Below, piece after piece: positions 46,600 through 56,719 of a DNA stretch of 64,000 nucleotides. Within the stretch, counting starts at the first letter, position 1, and every line of letters begins with the position of its first letter. The stretch comes from Symsagittifera roscoffensis. Lineage: Eukaryota > Xenacoelomorpha > Acoela > Convolutidae. The stretch covers positions 10,014,539-10,078,538 of the forward strand of contig NC_087070.1 of assembly GCF_963678635.1 (NCBI RefSeq), given 5' to 3'. Below the pieces are notes generated by a model, which searched no databases, was not told the origin of the DNA, and saw only the letters and a program-made list of their open reading frames with translations. Both the position numbers and the translations under genes were made by a program.

Positions 46600-49500
46600 C
46601 TGAAAGAGAAAAGTTCCGAATATTTATTAAACATATGTGGTTTTTAATTTTCACTTAATATGGAAACTAGCCATGGTAAAAAAATTTAGGAAAATATTTT
46701 TTTTGACAAAGATAAGAAATTTTAACGTTTGATATCTTTTTTCATAATAATATAGATAATTTTCTCCATAGAGTTCGTTGGAACTAGAACAAACTAATCC
46801 AAGCAAAACCTTAAATCCAAAAAATCTGAATCATGAAATGTTCGGAAGGACCAATTTGAGAACTAAAACGTTGTCTGTCAACAACGCTAATGCAAAAAAC
46901 ATTTAACGAATGAATATGAATGGATGTTATAAATTACGAATTAAAACTATATTTACATTTCGCAATCACAAGCTAGAAATGGGCAAAAATCAACTCCAAA
47001 AGGGGCACAAAAAAAACAAAAAGTATAAATAAATTAAATTCTGCAATGCCCCCGAATCCGCGACCTCGAAAGTAATTATCAAATATGTCAAAAAATCAAA
47101 ACTTAGACATTTACCCAGGCCATCTCTGACTTCTACCAAAAACATGGATAACACGCTTTCATAGGGAGATTAAACTATTGTTTCAGAATTGGCCCGGTCG
47201 TTTTCGGGAATTGAACAAAGCCCATTGCGGATTGTTTGCCAAAACTGGAAAAATTAGCTTGTGCAAGGGATACCAACAGCTTGTTCTTTTCGTTGAGCCC
47301 TAAAAGAAGGGCTCAGAATTTCTCCGATTTGCCACCTCAGTTTTTGAAGAAAAAAAAACACTTTCCAAAAACGAGCAAAATTTGACAACAGATATTAAGA
47401 AATGAGCATTTTTATTTGCGAATTAGATTGGAAAAAAGTGGATACTCCGTTTGGGTAACAACGATTTTGATCAAAAAAGGAACAATTTAACAGTTTTTGG
47501 CTAATGAAATGCTTCCATCTATATCTTTGAATTCGTTAAATGGACACATCACGTTTCCTACAGTTTTGTAAGAAAATTAATTACAGGAAATCTAGTTTCA
47601 GGTTACAAGCCATTTGATCTCGCAGCTGTAATGGAACAACAGCACGTAAAAATGGAGTAAAATGCGAATGTTCCCAAATAAAAAATCCAAAAATCTCTTA
47701 AAAAGCACACAACTGAACACTTTCATTGCGAGTAAAATTAGAAAAAAAGAAGCTTCGTACTAAAACACTAGCCGGTCGCTGATGTACTCACGAAAAATCA
47801 CGTATAGTTACAACGTTAGTGCAAAAAGAAGAAGATCAATCAATGGCCATTAAGCCTGTCTAAGGAGAATACGTTTCTTTTGTTCTGAAATAAATTGTTA
47901 CTCAACTGAATTGTTTGCAATTTACAAACATTTTTTTGGGTCTAACCTTCCCATGGTACAACTATTGAAATGGACATGGGTCACACCGTGGTAGACCTTG
48001 TGATACGCGGTAGTCGATTGTCGTTTCACAAGTTTTAGAATTTAAATTACCATTTAAATTTTGTTCTTCGTCAATTGAAATTTAGAGGGGCAGAAATTGG
48101 GTGCTATAATTTTCGTGAGTTGAAACTAAATTAAACTGGGGGTTATGCTTATGCGCGAAATTTCTCGGCGAAACAATGCCCTTTAAACTGACAGATTTTA
48201 TTGCTTATTTGCATCGAAACTATGGCTGGCCGAAGTTCGGCGCTTCGGACCTTCGCGCATGAGGGACGCCCGCATTTAAACTCACCTGTTTGCTTGCGTA
48301 GAGGCATTAATTGCTTTGTCATTCATTTGCACAGAATCTGAAATTGAAGACATTGACTACCTTAGTACCACGACTCGACTGCTAAAAAAATAATTCATCT
48401 CGAGGAAAATTGCATAAAATCAAGAACTTCATTAGGGACCATGATTATTCTCATTGGCATGGTATTAATCTCAGACTACTGAACTTATTCGACAGATTAT
48501 CGCCCACTACACGAATTAAAATGATTGATTTCTTGGCAGTTGTCTTTCTGTGAGGCTCTTCGACACCTACTTGAGTATTAGCCAGATAACAATCAAAATT
48601 AGCCCAAATTTATTAATCATAAATTTGAACTAGATCAAGTGAGTTCGTTTTGCAGAAATATTACTTGAATTGCTTCTTATTTCCAAGATTTTTCGAAGTG
48701 AAAATACCAGGACTAAACTTTACACAGAGGCCAAGCTGCGCTTCGCAAACAAGAGCGAGAACGAGACAGAAAGCAACTTCAGAGTTCTAAAAATTTCAAT
48801 CAGAAAAAGTAAAAATAAGCCTCCAACTAGTAAAAAAAGCCGAGAACAGATGCTATGCAATGTCCAAGGCTACAGATCGTGATTATAACAAAAAAGCACA
48901 CAAGTGAACACTTTTATTTGCGAGTTAGGTTAGAAAAAACAAGAAGGTTCGCACTAAAACACTAGCTGCTCGCTAGCGTAAACAAGATATGAAAGAAAAT
49001 CACTCGAACAAAAATCTTTATGCAAGAAAACAACAAAGAGCACAGCAGAGCTTCTCACAATTTGCCTTATAACACAAGCATAACATAGCAGACAGAAAAT
49101 GAGACGAAAACCACTAAGTCTAACAAATCAACTTTTAAAAAAGACTTTGTCTCTAGTGATATTCAATTTAAGGAAAACATGACAATAAATAGAATCATTG
49201 CCGTAAATTACAACAACCAAAATCATTTAGGGAGCGGGGACTATGCCGACAGTACTTGATTAGAAGACAGTTGAGCCTGAAACAAATAATTGTCGGAAAA
49301 TTTTGACCTAAACAATTTTGAAATTTCAATAGTTTAAGCTCTACACAGATAAAAGCATAACAATCTATTTCTGCCTTTCAAATGACGCAAAAGGTGGTAA
49401 ATAGGTCAATATGGCATAAGCCTAACACACATAAGCATCAAAAATTAAAACGTTAATTAGAAAATCGAATCTAGTAAAATTACCTTCAATTGTTCAAGTG

Positions 49501-50899
49501 CTTGATTCAGAAGAAAGTAGACGCTTTGAAAAACCCTATGCTTTGAAAAGAAGGCCAACAAATAACTAGACAAACGATAGTTCGACAATTCACGTTTTCC
49601 CCACATCTAAAAAATCAAGATCCGACCGGAGTCGAACTCAAGAGCATATATTCGTGCGCGTGATTTACCTTTATACTAAGTATGAAGGGGCTTGAATTAA
49701 GTAGAATTGACTAAGGCAAAAAAAATCAGTGAAATACAAACTGAAAAAGATTTTTTTTGGTAACCTTTGAATCACGTGCGACCATACTTTTAGACTATCG
49801 CAGTGGTAATTATATTGCGAATGCATGTAAGCTACCCTGAAACTCTGTTTGCGGAAAAAATCTTCGTAGCTTGCGCTCCGAGCGTGAATACAAATAAGAC
49901 TTCATAAGAGAATAAAAGATCAAAGTAACATGATTTTTATAACTTTCTGTAAAATAATTTTTCGTAATTTTCGCTCGAAACTACAAGGGAAAAGGCATTA
50001 AATTCTGATCATTTGAAAAAACTTGATTTACAAGAAATTTTTTTTTTTAAATAACCCATACAATTATCCATAGCTAAGATGAAATTACTAGTTCGCTGAA
50101 ACTGAGAAATCTAGTTTCGGAAACAATGCTGATTAAGTGGGAGCAAAAAATGAGAAAAAAATTTAAAAAAATAAGACCCTTTATATGAGATTTCCAACAA
50201 ATTCTCACAGGTTAACAAACTATCTATCATGTCTGACAATTCTGAGGCATTTTTTACAATGTCAGTGAAAAATTAAAAACTATAAAAATGCACAAAATGA
50301 AATATTAATTTAAACTTTGAAAACGTTCGTGAAAGTATTTTGTGCGAGAAACATTTTTTTTCAAATCCAAAAAACGTTGGCAAAAAATCTTGTAATTGAA
50401 TTACTTGCACTACTAGTAAAATTTAAAATGACACTCTATAATACGTTAAACAGTTGCATTTTTTAAGCACACCGGTGTTGTGGAAACTAAGCCGATGAAA
50501 AAACAAGCAAACACGATGGACCAAATCTTTCGAAAATCTTGATTTTCAAAAGGCAGAAAATTTCAGTTTGCAAAAGTTCGGTTCAAGAAGGACTGAAACT
50601 ACTGACGTTGTTCCAATCATGAACATGTTGCAACAGGCAAAAGATTAGTCGGGACAAACTTATCGAGAACAATTCGTTTGCCTGAAGGAAAAACGAATTA
50701 CATAGCAATAAAAGCCAGTGCTCTGTACCGGCTCTATTTCCACTCAATCTGGAAACTGTCTATAGCTTTTCGTAGTCTTTTACAATGAAAAAAACTATCA
50801 GTCAATCCAGTTTGTTATTCATAAATTACTAACAACGAATATTTAAATAAATCACATCACATCTTCATTTAGAAAAATCAAAGAGCCACACAATTAAAT
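46600..50899. other. Intergenic region between ZP-like and RNMT genes
   Basis: No gene is supportable in this 4.3 kb. It probably contains the upstream first exon and promoter of the ZP-like gene and the RNMT 3' flank. Visible content is repeat debris: a gcgcttcgcaaacaagagcgag motif at 48718, B-box-like words at 47050 and 49632, and blocks resembling the ~450-base repeat at about 49930-50220. Confidence 0.5.
48718..48765. repeat. Dispersed gcgaagc motif, intergenic copy
   Basis: Reads ttacacagaggccaagctg, then cgcttcgcaaacaagagcgag. It parallels the copy at 32459 (gcagagcggcgaagcagcg, then cttcgcaaacacaagcgag), in which gcgaagc and gcttcgc form a near-perfect palindrome. Confidence 0.5.
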
Positions 50900-53800
50900 T
50901 TACTTGCGATGAGCGTAGTTCAGCTTGCGTGGATAGTAATCATCGACCAAGGGCGGCTGTAGCTGCGAAACATCGTCAAGTTCCGCTTCAATCACTTTCA
51001 CTATTTTAGCCTCGTCATACTCGAAGTCAAACTGAATCGCCTGCTGTGAGACTCGTTTAAAAATGAAGCAATTGTACACTGAAATAGCCTCCCATTCGCT
51101 TTTTGAAATAGTTCCAATCGAAAACCTTTCATGACTTCTGGATTCTTTTTTCTTTCTCAGACACTCGTCGAAATAAGTCTGCGCATGGTCATAATCGTTT
51201 GGGTTCTTCGAGGATAAATTCCACGATCTTGGCGTGTAGGGTTCCAATGCATTTATTATTGACAGCAGATTTTTACATCTTGGAGCATTTTTGAAGTTTT
51301 CAAAAGCTTCGCGGAAGGAGAAGGTTTCTTCAAGTTGAAATCCGAATTCCGCCGCCAACTTGGACAACAAATCAATGTCACAGAGAAATTCTGGACAATT
51401 TACAACACCGTCTAGTTGAAAATGATATTTGCACCCATAAGCTGGAAAACTTTTGGAATCATCGAAACTAATTTGATAAACTTCGTTGCCAAAACTGCAC
51501 GCATTTGGGTCTTTCCTCTGGGCTATTTTTAGTCTTCTGATTAACTCTCGATTATTTAAAGTAGTTCCTATGAAGTAGCCTCCAACTCTGACCTTCTCGC
51601 ATGCGTTGCGCATGATTGTTTTAGCTTGGGTTTCTGACTCGAATCCGTAGTGTATTGAAAACTGACAGCTGCTGATGTCAAAATTTTCGTCGGTCGGAAA
51701 ATTTTCTAGTGACGAGCACAACTCTTTCGTGCAATCCAACGTGAAGAATTTGGCTTCTAAGCTGCAAAAAATATGAGTAATGTCAGGGGCGGATCTAGGT
51801 TTTTCTCGAGGGGGGCGGGGGGGGGGGGTGGAGTTCTCACATATCACTATAAGACCCTATTTGGAGCAATTTTTTTGGGGGCGCAGGCGAGATTTTGAAA
51901 CAAAATGGTTTTGGAAAAGGGCACTTTTTGGAAATTTTGGATTGTGCACGCCAGTGATTTTAATTCATTGCTCAGGATCCACAAAAACAAACAACGATCC
52001 AAACATAGAAGAAGAATTTATCTATCCAAAATCATGTAGAAAACAAACAACAATCATCAATTTATTTCCAACTAGTTACAAACGGGGCCTAGGAAATTAG
52101 ACGATAAGCAAATTAGACGGATGCTACAAAAACGAAATTAGACGGAATTTATTTTTTACAGATCTGGCATTTTAGACGAAAGGGAAAGGGCCAACAAACA
52201 TTTTTCTTAAGAGTCAAGTTTCACAAATACAAAAACGACATAAAATGTCAATACCTATTAAAACAATTAGTTGGAATCAACATAAAATGTCAAATCTGAA
52301 TATTATAGGAGAGTTTTGAATTGAATAAATTATGCATGATTGACTTGTAAAGTTTTTGGCCACCGAAATTGAACTGTTGTCTACAAACAATTTTATTTTT
52401 CTAACGCAATTTGTGTGCAAACAAAGTTAATTTCTCTCACTTTCGTCTATTTTCTCACAATTGCAGTTTTGCAAAACCGTCTAATTTCCTTTTAAGTACC
52501 TCCGTCTAATTTGCTTATCGTCTAATTTATCAAACCCCGTTACAAACAGTTATTTCCAACTAGAACAGAACATCCAAAGTGTCTTAAATCAACAACCAAC
52601 TTTACCAGCGGCGAAGCGGAACTTCAGATAACATATGCTAACATCAACGTCTCAGGCAATTTTCAAATGCTAACATCAACGTCTCAGGCAATTTTCAAAT
52701 CAATTTATTCTCAACACTGTTGTCAGACCAGGTTACAAAAAAGTCTATAAATTAGCCTAACATAATATTTTGCATACTGTACCAATTATGCGAATTGGCT
52801 CCTCGCGACATTCTTTTAGTTTTTCAAGCACTTGTGAGAACTGAAATTTTGTAGCATAATTACGTCTAGGTGGTTACTATTCACGAAAGCGTAATTATAA
52901 AAAAAAACCAGTGAGAAATAATCATTACAGCTGCTTTGTCAAATTACGCCAGGCTTCACTTATGCAATAACTTGACCCCATGCTTAATTTCAAGATGGTG
53001 CCGTCAGGCAATTATTTTCACAAGATTAAAACATCCCCAACGGAAAGTTGGAAAAATAGCAGGGAAATTGGAAAACTAATTTCGCAGGGAATTTAGCAGG
53101 GAAATTGGAAAACTAAAACCTTACTTTAAAACCTAGAAGGTGATCACGTTTTTCGTGACCTACACTTTTACTGTTCGATAGTAGAGTTTGCATTCTTTTT
53201 AACAAAGGAAAGGAACTAAACTTTAAAAGAAATCAAAAATCAAACCGCGAAAAGTCATATGCAAGCAAAAACGTTTCCTAGAAAAAAAATCATCACGACC
53301 TATAGAAGATTCTTCACAACGTTCGTCAACTCTCAAAAATCACAAAAAAGGCGATTAAAAACATTACAACTGAGTATAAAAACTTACGGTCACAAAAAAT
53401 GAACAACATATGACATGATTGATTCCTTTTGACGTTCAATGACAACTTTTTCATATTTGATACCATCACATCAGATAGTAACTAGGTTTAATTCGAGCAG
53501 AAATAAGTTGTTTGAGACCTAACTTTTAAACCTTTGTGAATAAGAACTTTCATAAATTAGCGCTGTAGGCGAGTGGAATAGGTGAGCACAGACCTTGAGT
53601 AGCAGGCGAATATTAGCAGCATTTAATAATGAAGACGATAGTTCGGATTTGTTTGATCAATTATCGACAATACCATCCATTTAATTTCGCATAAAAGCGA
53701 GGATCAATAAATCAGAGCCATTGGACAACTGAAAAAGGTGAGATCACTCCATGACTAGAACGGTACAGATGTTGAAAGGGTGTCAATAAATTCTTTGCAG

Positions 53801-54408
53801 AAAATCGCCCATTTGAAGATAGCCAATTTACAAACCTTTTTGCAATCATGGGAGGACAAACCTTTTTGCAATCATAGATCCACCCTGTCTAAAGACACCT
53901 GTCTAATCCACCCTTATAACAAGCAAGGAAACCCTTACTTCTGACTCTTTCTGTTTCGTCCCCATCTTTCACGACACTGATCTATTGAAACAGCAGCAAT
54001 GTCCACTCCAACTAGCAGTCGAACTGAAATATCACAACTAGACCATTTCAACAAATCTCCGCCTTTACCGCAGCACAAATCAAGGACAGTCAGATTCTGG
54101 GACCCATTAGAGTGATCACTGGAAGACTGGCTGGCCCATGCTCCTTTTTTGGCGGGTTCTGCTTGTTCTCCCAATTCTGGTTCAGACTTTCGTTTCAAAC
54201 AATCCTTTGTCGATGACTCAAATCTTTCTTTATTATCTTGCTTCGGCTGAAAACTTTTAACGGTATGCGAAATCAAACAAGATTTTATCCAATTATTAAA
54301 GTTTCGCAGATAATAAATTCGCGTTTCCGTTCTCTTTTGCAAGCCAATTTCTTTAATTCCATTATAGTGTTCAGCTACAGATCTTGATATCGAATTTTTA
54401 CCATTCAT
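50900..54408 (-). CDS. RNMT: mRNA cap guanine-N7 methyltransferase, two coding exons
   Basis: Exons are 54408-53939 and 51761-50900, joined in phase 2, giving 443 residues (human 476). The enzyme methylates the guanine N7 of the nascent mRNA cap in the nucleus using S-adenosylmethionine. Family blocks occur in order: SVAEHYN and RIYYLRNFNNWIK at about 10-41, the SAM-binding VLDLCCGKGGDLLKW at 108-122, GVDIA at 134-138, FDISSCQFSIHYGFES, then ACEKVRVGGYFIGTT, FGNEVY, GCKYHFQLDGVV, PEFL and ISKSEWEAISVYNCFIF near the C-terminus. The Gly of the usual DLGCGKGG is Cys here. A charged insert of about 60 residues (about 50-106, with KRKSEPELG) separates the N-terminal blocks from motif I and may carry a nuclear localisation signal. 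The ATG at 54408 was chosen as the first in frame; tttag just upstream could be an acceptor of a 5' UTR intron. Confidence 0.93.
51782..51835. repeat. hAT-like terminus caggggcggatctagg with poly-G (RNMT intron)
   Basis: The best copy of a terminus found four times in the window. It lies 20 bases from the RNMT exon 2 acceptor. No matching inverted end was located, so it is a fragment or a solo end. Confidence 0.4.
52084..52538. mobile_element. 455-base TIR element with 9-base target duplication (RNMT intron)
   Basis: The left end, from GGGG at 52084, carries aaattagacgataagcaaat and continues tagacgga. The right end, ending CCCC at 52538, is the inverted copy (tccgtctaatttgcttatcg, then tctaatttat). 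Inversion extends inward with further aaattagacgg copies, so the arms exceed 60 bases. The element is flanked by GTTACAAAC at 52075-52083 and 52539-52547. Long TIRs with 9-base duplications fit a non-autonomous Mutator-like element. The interior has no coding potential. Confidence 0.8.
52604..52630. repeat. Dispersed gcgaagc motif, RNMT intron copy
   Basis: A short degenerate copy (ccagcggcgaagcggaacttc) of the motif seen at 6417, 28858, 32459, 33724 and 48718. Confidence 0.35.
52635..52698. repeat. Two-copy 32-base tandem duplication
   Basis: atgctaacatcaacgtctca followed by ggcaattttcaa occurs twice in direct succession with no difference, so this is a recent slippage duplication. Confidence 0.85.
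53030..53340. repeat. ~450-base dispersed repeat, copy in RNMT intron
   Basis: Contains the family blocks ccaacggaaagttggaaaaat, gaaggtgatcacgtttttcg, actgttcgatagtagagt, aaatcaaaccgcgaaaagtc and gacctatagaagattcttcac. The left part carries an internal duplication of gcagggaaattggaaaacta. Confidence 0.6.
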
Positions 54409-56640
54409 TTTCCTAAAATCAAGTTTAAACACTCATTTTATTGAGTATCAACACTGTTTTTCTTCAAGGTGATAGGTTAACGTAAGTTTGTATAGGCTTG
54501 AAATTAAGTTACAGGAAACAGAAAAAACACCTACTTAGTTTTTCGAATTTTACAAAATAAAGCATCACTGATCAATTCTATTAACTTTTACTGAGAATGC
54601 GTCAAAATTGTAAATTCAAACAAAATTGCGTCAAAATTTTTGTGCGTATTCAGGTTTTAAAAATTTAACCTAGAAAAAATGAACACTTTAATTGAAAACT
54701 GATAATTAATATTATTAAGCAAGTAAGTCACACAATTTTTCTTGGTTATATATTTAATTACAAAATAATAAAATAATGGTTAGAATTTTAACATCAAATT
54801 TAAATTGTTTCCATGTTGTTTTTCCATAGGTTGCCAAAAAAGGATCTTCACGAAAAAGAGAAAGGAAATATTCCTTAAACTTAATTTTCATAGTCTTGTA
54901 AGGTAAACTGCTGCTGTTTATGTTTGAAATTGCATTTTTTGAATTTGGTTCTAAATAAGAACTGATTTTCTGTTTTAAAAAACCACATTTTTCGATTGAT
55001 GACTGCTGAATCTTGCTTGAAAGTGTAGTTTTTTGGTTCTTTTGTTCTCATCAATTGTGTTGTTCACGTACTTGATTTATGTTCATGTCGGTAGTAGTTT
55101 ATATTTGAGTTTCCATAGATGGCAAATTATTTTCCAATCAAGAAACAAGGAAACCGGAAATACTTTGTATTCAAGCTTAAGATCGAATGAAGAATCAAAC
55201 TTTCGGCGGTTTTTACAGTTATGTTTCTAATAATGTTTAGTTTTTTCTTAGGTATTATACTACTTTTTGTTTGGTTTCTGGCGTATCATTAGGTGTTTTT
55301 GGTCATATACAGCTCAGGGAACAACGGGGCGGCCGATCTCCCCACCCTTCACGATACGAGAATTTTCAGTCTTTGTAACATTCGTCTACTGCAGTCACAC
55401 ATGAGGCTTAAGAAAAATAGGCCCTATAACCACTGGCTCAAGGGTCAGGGACACTATCTCTTGTGTTTTTCTACCTCAAGAACGGTCGGAGCCAGTTCGG
55501 TTCGCTTGTGACATGAGACTACGACCCGTTACAGCTTAAAGGCTACTACTAAAATATCCCCCCACTCTAGAATTAGAAACGTCCCCATACTTAGGTCTCT
55601 AGATACCCAAAATACATGAACGCCGTTAAAAACCGGGTTGGAACAATCCGTTAAGTTACTTTTTATTAGACAGTGGAACTTTGATCCATTTCAGATGGAT
55701 CAACCTAAAACTCGCCTTACCTCAACATCACAATTATAAAACACACTCTAGGAATTTAAATTAAGTACTCACATTGTAGCACGCTCAAGAACCAGGAAGT
55801 AAATAAGTCGGTAAACAACTCAAGAATTAATAAAGTAACTAATATGAGTTTAATGTTAGTCAGTTTTAACAACAAGAACAAGTTTTTACTCTAGACTGCA
55901 AGTTCTCGTGAACCATTGGGACACTCAAGCTGTCCACCTTTCCACCGAAGGTTCACTCTAGTCCAGTCAATAATAGTATTCCAATCGTAACAATCCAATT
56001 CGTGGGAATGCTCTCGTCTCTGTTTCAGATGGGACAGCTCTACTCTAGGCTATTATTGCTATTGAAATTGCGAATAGCAATTTCCCACCGATTTTTCTAG
56101 CAACTTTCCCGCGATTGTTATTCAACTGTTCTGAAATTGTTCTGATCTCTTTTTCTGATTTTCAGTTCTCGCGAGAAAATCGTGCATGACAGGTTCCATT
56201 CGAAATTTTGAGAAATTAAATTTCACTCCAAAATCAAGTGTTTTTTTCTTCTCTCAAGGTCAAACTTCCAAATATGACCGACTGGCACATACTCCCCGGA
56301 CTCGAGATCGATGTCCTCATCGCGCGCTGTCTTCTGCCAGTGAGTCCCAGAAAAACCGAGTGTTGCTCAAGATACAGTGCCAGTGGTCATTTACAGAAGT
56401 TTGCAGCAGATTTAAGCTTATCTACACCCCAAAATTCACAGCCATTTAAAATTTTCACGCTATTGCTAAACAGCAACCAAAATCTACATACACCTGCACC
56501 CTTGAATTTTCGCTTTTCAAGCCAATCATTTTAAAATCTCTTTTGTCCTATTCAATCAGGAAATTGTCATGCAGCATTTCGATTTATATAATAAATATAG
56601 TATATTAGTAACAATATTTGCTTTGTTAAAATTTCTTTTT
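54409..56640. other. RNMT 5' flank and left flank of the giant frame
   Basis: No gene is supportable. The part from about 55300 to 56640 differs in texture from the AT-rich DNA to its left, with more balanced composition. It could be the 3' untranslated region or terminal repeat of the element that carries the giant frame, but no internal repeat was found to prove it. Confidence 0.35.
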
Positions 56641-56674
56641 CGTGAATCCAAGTTTCACTCGGATCCACGCTCAA

Positions 56675-56690
56675 GCCCCCCTTCCCTCTC
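56675..56690 (-). other. Purine tract downstream of the giant frame
   Basis: On the minus strand GAGAGGGAAGGGGGG lies about 30 bases after the stop codon of the giant frame. A purine run at this position is what a polypurine tract of an LTR retroelement would look like, but no LTR is established. Confidence 0.3.
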
Positions 56691-56719
56691 AAGACTCAAG
56701 ATCCATCCGATTTGCCCAT

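Noticed and set aside
51780-52100. 106-codon plus-strand frame over the hAT-like terminus
   Set aside because: It is made of poly-G translation and repeat sequence.
55033-55511. Plus-strand frames of 65 and 72 codons
   Set aside because: No motif or homology; length is within chance for this composition.
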